DNA of 64,000 nucleotides. Origin: Pseudomonas alcaligenes (GTDB taxonomy: Bacteria; Pseudomonadota; Gammaproteobacteria; Pseudomonadales; Pseudomonadaceae). The DNA is taken from the NCBI RefSeq assembly GCF_041729615.1, contig NZ_CP154874.1:3517501-3581500 (forward strand), read 5' to 3'. This document shows, one piece after another, positions 37,281-47,122 of the stretch (its first letter is position 1; each line of letters begins with the position of its first letter). The translations under genes and the position numbers were made by a program. The notes beneath the pieces are model-generated. The model did not search any database and was not told where the DNA came from. It worked only from the letters and a program-made list of their open reading frames with translations.

Positions 37281-37757
37281 TCAGGGCTGTTGGCCGGCCT
37301 GCTGCACTTCTTCCTGCAGCACCTGGTCGATGGTGCGGAAACCGTTCTTCACCAACGGTTGCACCTCCTTCTGCGGCACATGGCACTGCACGCAGAAGTA
37401 GCGCCGTGGTGCCACTGCGGCCAGGGCCTGGCCATCGCGATCCATGTAGTGGGTGATGCTGATCATCGGCGCCTGGGTCCTCGCGCTGCCCGCCCGGCTG
37501 TGGCAGGTCAGGCACTTGTTGCCGTTGGCGTCCACCTGGTAACCACGGATGGCGTGGGGAATGGTCGGCGGCTGCTCGGGGTAGTTGCGTTCGCGCTTGA
37601 GGTCCTTGTTCTCGTCGTTGGCCAGGGGCGGCGCGGGCAGTTCCTGGCTGATCGTGCCGCCGGGGCGGCGGCCGTCCGGGGCGGGGGCATCCAGCGGGTA
37701 GTCGGCGGCCTGGGCGAGGCTCGCCAGGAACACCAGCAACAGGGGCAGGCTTCTCAT
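37281..37757 (-). CDS. napB: NapB dihaem cytochrome subunit of periplasmic nitrate reductase
   Basis: A 158-residue periplasmic electron-transfer subunit: signal peptide ([17 protein letters not shown]) and two haem sites, CLTCH and CVQCH. The start at 37757 opens the signal peptide. It lies 11 bp after napA and 7 bp before napC in the same operon. It shuttles electrons from NapC to the NapA iron-sulfur cluster. Confidence 0.93.
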   Translation of the reverse strand: MRSLPLLLVFLASLAQAADYPLDAPAPDGRRPGGTISQELPAPPLANDENKDLKRERNYPEQPPTIPHAIRGYQVDANGNKCLTCHSRAGSARTQAPMISITHYMDRDGQALAAVAPRRYFCVQCHVPQKEVQPLVKNGFRTIDQVLQEEVQQAGQQP

Positions 37758-37768
37758 GATCGGGCTCC

Positions 37769-40273
37769 TCAGGCCAGGCTGACCAGTTCGATGCGCACCG
37801 CGCACTTCTTGTAGTCGGTCTGCTTGGAGATCGGGTCGGTGGCGTCCAGGGTGACCTTGTTGATCAGCTTGTTGGCGTCGAAGAAGGGCACGAACACCAG
37901 GCCGCGTGGCGGCTTGTTGCGCCCGCGGGTCTCGATGCGCGCACGCATCTCGCCGCGCCGGCTGATCACCTTGACCTCGCTGCCGCGCCGCGCCTTGAGG
38001 TCGCGGGCGTCGTCCGGGTGCATGTACACCAGGGCGTCGGGCACCGCGCGGTACAGCTCGTCGACGCGCTGGGTCATGCTGCCGGTGTGCCAGTGTTCGA
38101 GGACCCGGCCGGTGCTGAGCCAGAACGGGAAGTCCTTGTCCGGCGCCTCGGCCGGTGGTTCGTAGGGTAGGGCGAAGATGATCGCCTTGTTGTCCGGGTG
38201 GCCGTAGAACTGCACGCCGCTGCCTTTCTCGACGTAGGGATCGAGGCCTTCGCGATAGCGCCAGCGGGTCTCCTGGCCGTCGACCACCGGCCAGCGCAGG
38301 CCGCGCTCGGCATGGTAGGTGTCGAAGGGCGCGAGGTCGTGGCCGTGGCCGCGGCCGAACTGGGCGTATTCCTCGAACAGGCCCTTCTGCAGGTAGAAGC
38401 CGAAGGCCTTGGCTTCGTCGTTGGCATAGCCGGCGGCCAGCTCGCTGGCGGGGAAGCGGTCGACCTGGCCGTTGGCGAACAGCACCTGGTACAGGGTCTT
38501 GCCCTTGTACTGCGGGGCCTTGGCCAGCAGCTCGGCCGGCCACACCTCGTCGGTGCTGAAGCGCTTGGAAAACTCCACCAGCTGCCAGAGGTCGGATCTG
38601 GCCTCGCCCGGCGCCTGGACCAGCTGGTGCCAGAACTGGGTGCGGCGTTCGGCATTGCCGTAGGCACCTTCCTTCTCCACCCACATGGCGCTGGGCAGGA
38701 TCAGGTCGGCGGCCTGGGCCGAGACGGTGGGATAGACGTCGGACACCACCACGAAGCATTCCGGGTTGCGCCAGCCCGGCAGTACCTCCTGCATGATGTT
38801 GGGCCCGGCCTGCATGTTGTTGCTGGCCTGGGTCCAGTAGAAGCGCAGCACGCCGTCCTTGAGCTTGCGGCTCTGCTCCACGGCGTGGAAGCCGGGCTTC
38901 TCCTGGATGGTGCCGGCGGGCAGCTGCCAGATCTTCTCGGCGGTGGCGCGGTGCTTGGGGTTGGCCACCAGCAGGTCCGCCGGCAGGCGGTGGGAGAAGG
39001 TACCCACCTCGCGCGCGGTGCCGCAGGCCGAGGGCTGGCCGGTGAGCGAGAAGGGGCTGTTGCCCGGCTCGCTGATCTTCCCGGTGAGCAGGTGGATGTT
39101 GTAGATCAGGTTGTTGGCCCACACGCCGCGGGTGTGCTGGTTGAAACCCATGGTCCAGAACGACATGACCTTGCGCTTGGGGTCGGCGTACAGCTCGGCC
39201 AGGGCCTTGAGGCGTTCGGCCGGTACCCCGGATTCCGCGGCGGCGCGCTCCAGGCTGTAGGGTTTGACGAAGGCGGCGAACTGCTCGAAGGAAATGTCCG
39301 TCCAGGTGTTGGCACTGGCGGCGTTCTTCGCCTTCTGCTCCAGCGGGTCGGTGGGGCGCAGGCCGTAGCCGATGTCGTCGGTGCCCTTGGCGAAGCGCGT
39401 GTGCCGGGCGACGAAGTCCTTGTTCACCGCACCGCTCTGGATGATGTGGTTGGCGATGTAGTTGAGGATGATCAGGTCGGTCTGCGGCTTGAACACCAGC
39501 GGGATGTCGGCCAGGTCGAAGCTGCGGTGCTCGAAGGTGGACAGCACCGCCACCTTGACGTGCGGCTGGCTGAGGCGGCGGTCGGTGACCCGGCTCCACA
39601 GGATCGGGTGCATCTCGGCCATGTTCGAGCCCCAGAGCACGAAGGTGTCGGTCGCCTCGATGTCGTCGTAGCAGCCCATCGGCTCGTCCATGCCGAAGGT
39701 GCGCATGAAGCCCATCACCGCCGAGGCCATGCAGTGGCGGGCGTTGGGGTCGATGTTGTTGGAGCGCAGGCCGGCCTTCATCAGCTTGTTCGCCGCATAG
39801 CCCTCCCACACGGTCCACTGCCCGGAGCCGAACATGCCGACCGCCTCGGGGCCGTTGGCGCGTAGCGCCTCCTTGACCTTCAGCGCCATGATCTCGAAGG
39901 CCTGCTCCCAGCTCACCGGCTGGAACTCGCCCTGCTTGTCGTACTGGCCGTTGCGCATGCGCAGCAGCGGCTGGGTCAGGCGGTCGACGCCGTACATGAT
40001 CTTCGACAGGAAGTAGCCCTTGACACAGTTCAGGCCGCGGTTGACCTCGGCCTTGATGTCGCCGTGGGTGGCCACCACGCGACCGTTCTTGGTCGCCACC
40101 ATGACGCTGCAGCCGGTGCCGCAGAAGCGGCAGGGCGCCTTGTTCCAGTCCAGCGCGGTGAGGTCCGCATTAGTGATCAGGTTGCTGGCACTGCTGGCGA
40201 GCGGCAGCCCCCCGGCCAGGGCGGCGATGGCCGCGGCCTGGGCCTTGGCGAACTCGCGACGGGTGAGGGTCAT
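37769..40273 (-). CDS. napA: NapA catalytic subunit of periplasmic nitrate reductase
   Basis: An 834-residue molybdoenzyme that reduces nitrate to nitrite in the periplasm. The Tat signal TRREFAK directs folded export. A [4Fe-4S] site uses C48, C51, C55 and C83. The molybdenum ligand is C181 in ARHCMASAV. The remaining three quarters are bis-MGD-binding domains. Length and motifs are typical. Its start overlaps the napD stop by 4 bp. Confidence 0.96.
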   Translation of the reverse strand: MTLTRREFAKAQAAAIAALAGGLPLASSASNLITNADLTALDWNKAPCRFCGTGCSVMVATKNGRVVATHGDIKAEVNRGLNCVKGYFLSKIMYGVDRLTQPLLRMRNGQYDKQGEFQPVSWEQAFEIMALKVKEALRANGPEAVGMFGSGQWTVWEGYAANKLMKAGLRSNNIDPNARHCMASAVMGFMRTFGMDEPMGCYDDIEATDTFVLWGSNMAEMHPILWSRVTDRRLSQPHVKVAVLSTFEHRSFDLADIPLVFKPQTDLIILNYIANHIIQSGAVNKDFVARHTRFAKGTDDIGYGLRPTDPLEQKAKNAASANTWTDISFEQFAAFVKPYSLERAAAESGVPAERLKALAELYADPKRKVMSFWTMGFNQHTRGVWANNLIYNIHLLTGKISEPGNSPFSLTGQPSACGTAREVGTFSHRLPADLLVANPKHRATAEKIWQLPAGTIQEKPGFHAVEQSRKLKDGVLRFYWTQASNNMQAGPNIMQEVLPGWRNPECFVVVSDVYPTVSAQAADLILPSAMWVEKEGAYGNAERRTQFWHQLVQAPGEARSDLWQLVEFSKRFSTDEVWPAELLAKAPQYKGKTLYQVLFANGQVDRFPASELAAGYANDEAKAFGFYLQKGLFEEYAQFGRGHGHDLAPFDTYHAERGLRWPVVDGQETRWRYREGLDPYVEKGSGVQFYGHPDNKAIIFALPYEPPAEAPDKDFPFWLSTGRVLEHWHTGSMTQRVDELYRAVPDALVYMHPDDARDLKARRGSEVKVISRRGEMRARIETRGRNKPPRGLVFVPFFDANKLINKVTLDATDPISKQTDYKKCAVRIELVSLA

Positions 40274-40530
40274 GGGCAGTCTCCTTCCGGGCTGAGGAGT
40301 TCGTGGTAGACCAGCGCGGCGTTGAGCACGCCTGGCAGGCCGCCGATCTGTTCCAGGCGCTGGAGAATCTGCTGTTCGTGCTCGGCCTCGAGCACCACCA
40401 CCAGCTTGCCCTGGGGGCTTTCCTGGTGCAGTTCCAGGCCGGGCAACAAGCGCAGGTTGGCCTTTACCGCGGTGAGCAACTCGGGGCGCGCGTGCACCAG
40501 CAGGCTGGCGATATGCAGGGCGTCATCCAT
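40270..40530 (-). CDS. napD: NapD chaperone
   Basis: An 86-residue cytoplasmic chaperone that binds the NapA Tat signal and delays export until the cofactor is inserted. The ferredoxin-like beta-alpha-beta pattern opens with [12 protein letters not shown], and the terminal VYHELL matches the family. ATGA overlap with napA fits tight coupling. Confidence 0.9.
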   Translation of the reverse strand: MDDALHIASLLVHARPELLTAVKANLRLLPGLELHQESPQGKLVVVLEAEHEQQILQRLEQIGGLPGVLNAALVYHELLSPEGDCP

Positions 40531-40541
40531 GATCCGCGCCC

Positions 40542-40709
40542 TCAACTGGGCGGTCCCGGCGGGCCGGTGAAGATCTGCAGGATCCAGATGAGGAAGCCGT
40601 AGCCGCCGACTATGGCGACCGAGAGGAGAGGGAACAGGCAGACCACCAGGAACAGGAACAGCCGGGTTTCCTTGGCCTTGGACGCCGGGGTGGTGGAAGG
40701 GCTGGGCAT
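40542..40709 (-). CDS. napE: NapE small membrane protein
   Basis: A 55-residue protein with a single membrane helix (about 20-45) and the family ending VGGYGFLIWILQ plus GPPGPPS. Function within the Nap system is unclear. It is the first gene of the operon, 11 bp before napD. ATG 40709 is chosen because GGAG lies 9 nt upstream; an in-frame ATG at 40724 exists with no better site. No napF or napGH is present, so the set is napEDABC. Confidence 0.85.
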   Translation of the reverse strand: MPSPSTTPASKAKETRLFLFLVVCLFPLLSVAIVGGYGFLIWILQIFTGPPGPPS

Positions 40710-40774
40710 GCCGCACATCTCCATGGAGCGGATGCCAGCAGCTTAGACCCTGATTTTCGTATGGGCAAAACGCC

Positions 40775-41065
40775 TCAGCGGCACAGCACCACCATGCTGC
40801 GACTGGAGAAGCCGGCCGGGTTGAGGCCGAAGAGGAAGTCGGCGGGGTCGTCCTCGCCGCTGTCGCTGCCGGCCTTGGCCAGCACCTTGTAGCCCTTGGC
40901 GCCACAGGCGAGGGTGGCCTTCTTCTCGCACTGTTCCCAGCTGGACGTCAGCCCCGAGCAGTTGATGTTGAGGCCCTTGCGGCCCTTCTTTTCGTAAGTC
41001 TTGGCAGTTGCGGAACAGCCGGCGCAGAGCGCCAGCACAACAGTCAGCAGCACAAGCCTGTTCAT
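40775..41065 (-). CDS. Small putative lipoprotein
   Basis: A 96-residue exported protein. The signal segment MNRLVLLTVVLALCAGC offers a lipobox-like LCAGC with Cys17. The mature part carries four more cysteines (NINCSG, EQCEK, TLACGAKG and the C-terminal VVLCR). These could form disulfides. No characterised family is recognised. ATG 41065 is chosen since it opens the signal; earlier in-frame starts would bury it. It stands 65 bp upstream of napE on the same strand, but a link to nitrate reduction is not evident. Confidence 0.68.
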   Translation of the reverse strand: MNRLVLLTVVLALCAGCSATAKTYEKKGRKGLNINCSGLTSSWEQCEKKATLACGAKGYKVLAKAGSDSGEDDPADFLFGLNPAGFSSRSMVVLCR

Positions 41066-41344
41066 ATCTATCCCCAGCGGGCTTGTCTGTTTGCGACGAT
41101 CCAGTGATCGCCAACCCCTTGTAGCAATGGCTCCGGCGGTGACGCAGCTCTTGATGTGGAGTCGCTGCTTGCACCCTGCACGGGCAGTGCAGCCGGATGA
41201 ATCGAGAAATAGCACAAAGCATGCACTTGGCGCGAGACAAAAAGATTGCAGTTTTCCTACAGCTTTGGGCCGCTCGTTCGTCTTACTAGATGACGTGGTT
41301 GCAAGGGATGGAAACGCGTGTTGCAGGGCTCAGGGAGTGGTGAG

Positions 41345-41626
41345 ATGAAGCGCGTTCAGCGCCAGGCGTTGAAGGTCATGCTGCAGGACGCCGGGCTCAA
41401 GGGCAGCCTGGTGCGCCTGAAAATAATGGAAGTGCTGCACGACAGTGGGAGCAGCCTGCGCTCGCGGGAGCTGCATGAGCGCCTCCGCCTGGCCGAGGAG
41501 CAGATTTCCATCCTCACCGTGCGCCAGGTACTCGGTCGGCTGTGCAGTTGCGGCCTGGTGCAGCGCGATGAGCAGGGAGGCTATTGGCTGCGGACAAGCG
41601 TGTCGCCGGAGCGAAGAGCGATTTGA
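41345..41626 (+). CDS. Fur-like winged-helix protein, DNA-binding domain only
   Basis: A 93-residue protein resembling just the N-terminal winged helix of Fur-family regulators: DAGLKGSLVRLKIMEVLHDSG and QISILTVRQVLGRLCSCGLVQR-like recognition and wing segments. The C-terminal metal-binding and dimerisation domain of about 60 residues is absent. It may be a DNA-binding anti-regulator or a minimal regulator. GGGAG lies about 9 nt before ATG 41345. The 279-bp upstream spacer is relatively AT-rich with no clear site. Confidence 0.65.
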   Translation: MKRVQRQALKVMLQDAGLKGSLVRLKIMEVLHDSGSSLRSRELHERLRLAEEQISILTVRQVLGRLCSCGLVQRDEQGGYWLRTSVSPERRAI

Positions 41627-41678
41627 ACAGAAGCGGCCCTGGCGAGCATGTGCAGGGCCGGTCTCGTGGCGTCGTTCC

Positions 41679-41984
41679 TCAGCTTTCGATCAGTGCCTGC
41701 TCCGGCTGCTGCTCGGCATCCTGTTGCGGTTGCTCCTGCTCAGGCTTCGGTTGCGCCTGGTCCAGCCACTGGCGGGTGCTCTCCTGGGCCTGGTCGACCT
41801 TCTCGTTGAGCTGGTCGACCTGCTTGTCGAGTTCCTTGATGGTCTCGCCCAGGCTCTCGCGAGCCTGTTCCACGGCCGCTTCCTCGACCTTCTTGGCCAG
41901 GTTCTCGGCGGCCTGTTCGGCGCTGTCGCAGCCGGCCAGGGCGAACAGGCCCAGGCCGAGCAGCAGGGGTTTGACGATGGTCAT
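41679..41984 (-). CDS. Small coiled-coil lipoprotein
   Basis: A 101-residue lipoprotein: lipobox LAGC with Cys19 and Asp at +2, a residue that favours inner-membrane retention. A long amphipathic coiled coil follows (about 24-75, heptads such as IKELDKQVDQLNEKVDQ) and a Gln/Glu/Pro-rich tail. Function unknown. ATG 41984 has GGAG about 7 nt ahead. It lies 17 bp downstream of terC on the same strand and is probably cotranscribed. Confidence 0.8.
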   Translation of the reverse strand: MTIVKPLLLGLGLFALAGCDSAEQAAENLAKKVEEAAVEQARESLGETIKELDKQVDQLNEKVDQAQESTRQWLDQAQPKPEQEQPQQDAEQQPEQALIES

Positions 41985-42001
41985 GATGGTCTCCTCTGCA
42001 A

Positions 42002-42994
42002 TCAGGATTCGAGCTTGTGGGCGGGCTGGTTGCGGGTCTTCCACAGCGACAGCAGTACGCCACCGGCCAGCAGGCCCACGGTCACGCTCAGCGATATCTC
42101 GGCCGGAATCTTGCCGACGATGTCGTGCAGGAAGATCTTGCCGCCGATGAATACCAGCACCAGGGCCAGGGCGTACTTCAGGTAGGCGAAGCGGTGGATC
42201 ATCGCGGCCAGGGCGAAGTACAGGGCGCGCAGGCCGAGGATGGCGAAGATGTTCGAGGTGTAGACGATGAACGGGTCCTGGGTGATGGCGAAGATCGCCG
42301 GCACGCTGTCCACGGCGAACACCAGGTCGGCCAGCTCGATCAGGATCAGCGCCAGGAACAGCGGCGTCACCCACAGCTTGAGCTGGCCGCCGGCATCCGG
42401 CAGGCGCACGAAGAAACGCTGCTCGTGCAGGCGGTCGGTCACCGGCAGGTGGCTGCGCAGCCAGTTGACGAAGCGGTTCTTCGACAGGTCCGGCTCGTCG
42501 TCGACCTTGGAGAACAGCATCTTCACCCCGGTCAGCAGCAGGAAGGCGCCGAACAGGTAGAGGATCCAGTCGAACTCGCTGATCAGCGCGGCGCCCAGAC
42601 CGATCATGATGGCGCGCAGCACGATCACGCCGAGGATGCCCCAGAACAGCACGCGGTGCTGATAGCGGCGCGGGATGGCCAGGAAGCTGAAGATCAGGGC
42701 GATGACGAAGACGTTGTCCATGGACAACGATTTCTCGATCAGGAAGCCGGTGAGGTAATCCATGCTGGCGTCGCCGCCTTTCTGGAAGAACACCCAGACG
42801 GAGAACAGCAGGCCCATGGAGATATAGCCGGCGGAAAGCAGCAGGCTTTCCTTGACGCCGATTTCGCGTTCTTCGCGATGCAGAACCCCCAGGTCGAAGG
42901 CCAGCAGGGCGATTACTACAGCGAGGAACGAGAGCCACAGCCAGGTGGCGGTGCCGAGGAACTCGGCGAAGAGGAATGTTTCTAGGGCGGTCAT
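42002..42994 (-). CDS. TerC-family membrane protein (Alx-like)
   Basis: A 330-residue protein with about nine membrane segments. Conserved acidic residues within membrane helices are FDLGVLHRE near 34-42, SMDNVFVIALIF near 90-101 and ELADLVFAVDSVPAIFAIT near 205-223. The length and extended cytoplasmic loop match Alx/TerC proteins. Recent work links these to Mn2+ export and metalation of secreted proteins. No yybP-ykoY riboswitch is evident upstream. Confidence 0.88.
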   Translation of the reverse strand: MTALETFLFAEFLGTATWLWLSFLAVVIALLAFDLGVLHREEREIGVKESLLLSAGYISMGLLFSVWVFFQKGGDASMDYLTGFLIEKSLSMDNVFVIALIFSFLAIPRRYQHRVLFWGILGVIVLRAIMIGLGAALISEFDWILYLFGAFLLLTGVKMLFSKVDDEPDLSKNRFVNWLRSHLPVTDRLHEQRFFVRLPDAGGQLKLWVTPLFLALILIELADLVFAVDSVPAIFAITQDPFIVYTSNIFAILGLRALYFALAAMIHRFAYLKYALALVLVFIGGKIFLHDIVGKIPAEISLSVTVGLLAGGVLLSLWKTRNQPAHKLES

Positions 42995-43112
42995 GAGCCC
43001 CTCCTTGCAGTCGTAGTTGTACCAACTATGACTCCGACATGGCGGCTGCTAACCGTCAGAGGGGCCCGGCGTCACGTTGCGCAGGATAAGGCAACTGGCC
43101 GGCATCTCAAGC

Positions 43113-45398
43113 CTAGGTTTTTTGCAAAGTGTTTAAGCGGCAGGCCTCGACCTGCCACCAGGCGGGCAGCAGCCGGCGTACCTCGCGGCGGTTGAAACGG
43201 TCATCCAGCAGGTAGACCACGCCCTGGTCCGACGTGGTGCGGATCACCCGCCCGGCGGCCTGCACCACCTTCTGCAGGCCGGGGAACAGGTAGGCATAGT
43301 CGTGGCCGTTGCCGAACATCTGCTGCAGACGCGCCTTGAGTTCCTCGTTGACCGGGTTGACCTGCGGCAGGCCGAGGGTGGCGATGAAGGCGCCGATCAG
43401 CCTCTTGCCAGGCAGGTCGATGCCCTCGCCGAAGGCGCCGCCGAGCACGGCGAAGCCGATGCCCCGGGAATGTTCGCCGAAGCGCTCGAGGAAGGCCTGG
43501 CGCTCGGCCTCGTTCATGCTGCGCGATTGGGCCCACAGCGGGATGTCCGGGTATTGCCCGCGCAGGTGCTCCAGGGCCTGCTCCAGGTAGGCATAGCTGC
43601 TGAAGAAGGCCAGGTAGTTGCCCGGCTGTTCGCGGAACTGTCGCGCCATCAGGTGGGTGATCGGCGCCAGGCTGGCCTCGCGGTGCTGGTAGCGGGTGGA
43701 CAGGTCGGTCAGGGCGCGGACCCGCAGCTGTTCGGCGTGGAAAGGCGACTGCACTTCCAGCCACTGCACCTCGTGTGGCAGGCCGAGCAGGTCGGCATGG
43801 TAGTGGCCCGGGCTCAGGGTGGCGGAGAACAGGGTGCAGCTGTGGGCATTGGCGAAGCGCTCGGCGAGGAAGGGCGCCGGCACCAGGTTGCGCAGGCACA
43901 GGGTCGACAGGCGCTGCTGGCCACGGCCCGGGTGCAGGCTGATGTCGAACAGCGAGTGAGCACCGAAGGCCTCGGCCAGACGGCAGAACAGCAGGGCGTC
44001 GAGGTAGAAGCGCAGCAGCGCGGCCTGGTTGCCCTCGGGCTGGTCGGTGAGGTGGTCGGTGATGGCGCTGACCGCCTTCTGCAGGGCGAGGATGAGCAGG
44101 TCCGGCAGGCTGGGATGGATCTGGTAGTCGACTTCCTGGTCGCGCTGCAGCTGGTTCCAGTGCCGGCTGACCCGCTCCAGCACGCCCTTGAGCCCGGGCG
44201 GGGCGACCTTGCGCAGGGCGTTGAACTCGGCCTGGTCCAGCTCGGCGCTGTACATGCCGCGCGCACGGTCGATCAGGTTGTGCGCCTCGTCCACCAGCAG
44301 GGTGACCTTCCAGCCATTGAGCACGGTCAGCCCGTGCAGCAGGGCGCTGATGTCGAAGTAGTAGTTGTAGTCGCCGACCACCACGTCGCTCCAGCGGCAC
44401 AGTTCCTGGGCCAGGTAGTAGGGGCAGAGCTGGTGCGCCAGGGCGATCTCGCGCACCGCCTGCTGGTCCAGCCAGCGGCGCTGCAGGGCTTCGCCGCGGG
44501 CGGCCGGCAGGCGGTCGTAGAAGCCCCTGGCCAGCGGGCAGGACTCGCCGTGGCAGGCCTTGTCCGGGTGTTCGCAGGCCTTGTCGCGGGCCACCAGCTC
44601 CAGCACCCGCAGCGGCATGTCGTCTTCCTGTTCGCGCAGGCGGGCCAGGGCGTCCAGCGCCAGGCGCCGGCCCGGGGTCTTGGCGGTGAGGAAGAACAGG
44701 CGGTCCAGGCCCTGCGCCGGGAAGGCCTTGAGCTGCGGGAACAGGGTGGCCAGGGTCTTGCCGATGCCGGTGGTGGCCTGGGCCAGCAGGTGCTCGCCGT
44801 CGCGGGCGGCGCGATACACCGCCTCGGCGAGCTGGCGCTGGCCCTGGCGGAAGCTCGGGTAGGGGAAGCGCAGGCGCTCCAGAGCCAGGTCGCGGGCGAC
44901 CCGGTGGGCGCTTTCCCGTTCGGCGAAGGCGATGAAACGCGCGCATTGCGCCTCGAAGAAGGCCCGCAGTGTGCTGGCGGCGTAGCGCTCGCGCAGCACC
45001 GTTTCCTTCTGCGACACGACGTTGAAGTACACCAGCGCCAGCTCGATCTCCTCCAGCCCGCGCTCGGCGCACAGCAGCCAGCCATAGACCTTGGCCTGGG
45101 CCCAGTGCAGCGCGCGGTGGTTGTCCGGGATGCGCGCCACGTCGCCGCGGTGGGTCTTGATCTCCTCCAGCAGGTTCTGTGCCGGGTCGTAGCCGTCGGC
45201 GCGGCCGCTGATCAGCAGGCCCGCATACGCGCCGACCAGCGCCAGCTCGGCGATATAGCCGGCGCCGCGCCGGCCGACCACAGTGGCATGGCCGGCCATG
45301 CCCTCGGCCGCGCTCGGTGCCGGGGTGAAGCGCAGGTCGAGGTCGCCGGCCTTGGCGGTGAACTCGCACAGCGCGCGCACGCCGACGGCGTAGCTCAT
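43113..45398 (-). CDS. DinG/XPD-like DNA helicase with N-terminal nuclease-like domain
   Basis: A 761-residue superfamily 2 helicase. An N-terminal region (about 30-165) has the PD-(D/E)xK-like YDPAQNLLEEIKTH, so it may cut or bind DNA ends. The helicase core has Walker A ATTGIGKT near 208-215 and the DEAH box VDEAHNLIDRARG near 370. Cysteines C-x(n)-C spaced in ACEHPDKACHGESC and a later LCPYYLAQELC suggest an iron-sulfur cluster like XPD/DinG. Motif VI is GRVIRT. It probably unwinds damaged or branched DNA. ATGA overlap with the FAN1 nuclease gene indicates joint action, and an SOS box heads the pair. Confidence 0.88.
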   Translation of the reverse strand: MSYAVGVRALCEFTAKAGDLDLRFTPAPSAAEGMAGHATVVGRRGAGYIAELALVGAYAGLLISGRADGYDPAQNLLEEIKTHRGDVARIPDNHRALHWAQAKVYGWLLCAERGLEEIELALVYFNVVSQKETVLRERYAASTLRAFFEAQCARFIAFAERESAHRVARDLALERLRFPYPSFRQGQRQLAEAVYRAARDGEHLLAQATTGIGKTLATLFPQLKAFPAQGLDRLFFLTAKTPGRRLALDALARLREQEDDMPLRVLELVARDKACEHPDKACHGESCPLARGFYDRLPAARGEALQRRWLDQQAVREIALAHQLCPYYLAQELCRWSDVVVGDYNYYFDISALLHGLTVLNGWKVTLLVDEAHNLIDRARGMYSAELDQAEFNALRKVAPPGLKGVLERVSRHWNQLQRDQEVDYQIHPSLPDLLILALQKAVSAITDHLTDQPEGNQAALLRFYLDALLFCRLAEAFGAHSLFDISLHPGRGQQRLSTLCLRNLVPAPFLAERFANAHSCTLFSATLSPGHYHADLLGLPHEVQWLEVQSPFHAEQLRVRALTDLSTRYQHREASLAPITHLMARQFREQPGNYLAFFSSYAYLEQALEHLRGQYPDIPLWAQSRSMNEAERQAFLERFGEHSRGIGFAVLGGAFGEGIDLPGKRLIGAFIATLGLPQVNPVNEELKARLQQMFGNGHDYAYLFPGLQKVVQAAGRVIRTTSDQGVVYLLDDRFNRREVRRLLPAWWQVEACRLNTLQKT

Positions 45399-47032
45399 GC
45401 GCCGCTCCAGCGCACGTAGCAGACGTCCACCGGCATGCCGTGGCGGGCGCAGAAGTCCAGCCAGCGCTTCTGGTTGTCCTGCAGGCGGTCGCCGGGGCCC
45501 TTGACCTCGATCATCCGGTAGCGCCGCTCGGCCGGCCAGAACTGGATCAGGTCCGGCATGCCGGCGCGGTTGGCGCGGATGTCGCCGAGCAGGCGCTCGA
45601 ACCAGGCGCGCAGGTGGTCCGCCGGCAGGCAGTGCAGGGCGGTGTCCAGCAAAGCGGGCGTCAGCACTTCCCAGTGCACGAAGGGCGAGACGATGCCCTG
45701 CTTGGCCGCGTAGGTGGCGCGGATCGCCGCGGCATGGCTGCCGTCGTCGAGCCGGGCCAGGCAGCGCTCGAACAGCGCGGCGCGGCGCTGGCGGAAATCG
45801 GCGTCGAACAGGTCAGCCGGCCCGGCCTGGAAGGGGTGGAAGAAGGCGCCGGGCAGCGGGGCGAAGATCGCCTCCCAGCACAGCAGGCCGAACAGGCCGC
45901 AGACCAGGGTGTTCTCCACATAGAAGGCCGGCGCCTGCTCCTCATGCAGGTGCTGCTGCACCGCCCATTCCACGCTCAGCCCATCGGGTTGCGGCAGCTC
46001 CAGTTCGAGCAGGCTGGCGGCGACCGCCGGCCTGGGGGGAGTCTTCGGCAGGCCGAGCTGGCGCTGCAGGCGCGGCAGGGCGCGTTCCAGCGCCTGCACC
46101 TCGGCGGCGTTGCGCGGGGCCAGCAGGGCCGCACTGGCCAGGTCGTGGGCCTGCCGGAACTGGCCGAGTTTCTCCAGCACGCGGACCTGACGCTGGCGGG
46201 CCTCGCCGTGTGTGCTGCCGGCGTACAGGGTGGCGGCCTGTGCCAGCTCGCCGTCGCGCTCCAGCTGCTGGCCGAGGTGGAACAGCAGCCGGGCATGGCG
46301 CCTCTGCAGGTGCGGGTTGTCGCTGGCGAACTCGCCGAGCGCGGCGAGCACTGTGGGGATGGGCTGGCCCGCCTCGAACAGCTCGCGGCAGCTATGCAGG
46401 TGCAGGTACTGCTCGATATCGCGGCGCTGCCTGAAACCCCGTGCCTCGGCGTCTATGGCGACGCTCTCGTAGCGGTAGATGCCCAACTCGGCGAGGACGA
46501 ACTCGGACCAGTCCTGCGCCAGGTTGCCGAAGAACAGCAGGCGCAGGCGGTCGCACAGGGGGCCTATGGTCAGGCTGTAGAGCCGATCCAGCTGCGGGCA
46601 CCAGCGGGTGAAGGGTTGCGCCTGTGGGTAGAGCGGCAGCAGGGCCTGCAGCTGCTCGTCCTTCTTCAGCCCGCGGCGCCCGGCGAGTTCGCCGAAGCTG
46701 GCGAGCAGCTCGTCCTTGCGCAGCAGGGCGAAGACCTCGGCCAGGGTCAGTTCGGCATCCTCGATCAGCCAGCCCAGCTGCAGCAGCGGCTCGGCTGCGG
46801 CGGCGATGTCGCCGACTTCCGCGTAGTTCAGCTTGCCGGCGCGAAAGTGCGGCCCCTTGCGCATCACCAGGCGCACCAGCAGGGCCTGGGACGGCTGCGC
46901 CAGCGCGGCGAACCCCTGCAGAAAGGCGCGCTCCTCGGCATCCAGCAGGTCGGCGTAGCGCTGCTCGATCCAGGCCAGCAGCGTGCGGAAGTTGTCGAGG
47001 TAGTAGAGGCTGGAATCGAGTGGAGCGGGCAT
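45395..47032 (-). CDS. FAN1-type structure-specific nuclease (VRR-NUC)
   Basis: A 545-residue homologue of Pseudomonas FAN1, which incises flap DNA near interstrand crosslinks. The C-terminal VRR-NUC domain holds the catalytic set PD-x14-E-x-K: GMPDLIQFW near 490-498, then MIEVKGPGDRLQDNQKRW near 505-522. The N-terminal part is helical (SAP-like and TPR-like, about 30-330). It is first gene of a two-gene operon with the helicase. A perfect CTG-N10-CAG LexA box lies 13 bp before the ATG, so SOS induction is expected. Confidence 0.92.
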   Translation of the reverse strand: MPAPLDSSLYYLDNFRTLLAWIEQRYADLLDAEERAFLQGFAALAQPSQALLVRLVMRKGPHFRAGKLNYAEVGDIAAAAEPLLQLGWLIEDAELTLAEVFALLRKDELLASFGELAGRRGLKKDEQLQALLPLYPQAQPFTRWCPQLDRLYSLTIGPLCDRLRLLFFGNLAQDWSEFVLAELGIYRYESVAIDAEARGFRQRRDIEQYLHLHSCRELFEAGQPIPTVLAALGEFASDNPHLQRRHARLLFHLGQQLERDGELAQAATLYAGSTHGEARQRQVRVLEKLGQFRQAHDLASAALLAPRNAAEVQALERALPRLQRQLGLPKTPPRPAVAASLLELELPQPDGLSVEWAVQQHLHEEQAPAFYVENTLVCGLFGLLCWEAIFAPLPGAFFHPFQAGPADLFDADFRQRRAALFERCLARLDDGSHAAAIRATYAAKQGIVSPFVHWEVLTPALLDTALHCLPADHLRAWFERLLGDIRANRAGMPDLIQFWPAERRYRMIEVKGPGDRLQDNQKRWLDFCARHGMPVDVCYVRWSGA

Positions 47033-47045
47033 GGATGGCTTTTAA

Positions 47046-47061
47046 CTGGTTTTTTATACAG
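47046..47061 (-). promoter_or_regulatory. LexA (SOS) box of the FAN1-helicase operon
   Basis: On the minus strand CTGTATAAAAAACCAG (47061-47046) fits the LexA consensus CTGT-AT-rich-CAG, flanked by matching AA/TT (AACTG ... CAGTT). The embedded TATAAA (47058-47053) can be the -10, so LexA would cover the promoter. Confidence 0.8.
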
Positions 47062-47122
47062 TTAAAGAGTGCGCCATCCGTGAGGCGGGGGCAAGTCCGG
47101 GGCGACGGCCTGCAGAAGCAAA

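Noticed and set aside
37281..39818. A long minus-strand frame covering napB and most of napA in another phase
   Set aside because: Only its last part is real, as napB from ATG 37757. The rest is an out-of-frame reading of napA.
42995..43112. A yybP-ykoY manganese riboswitch before the TerC gene
   Set aside because: The conserved blocks of that motif could not be found in the 118-bp leader.
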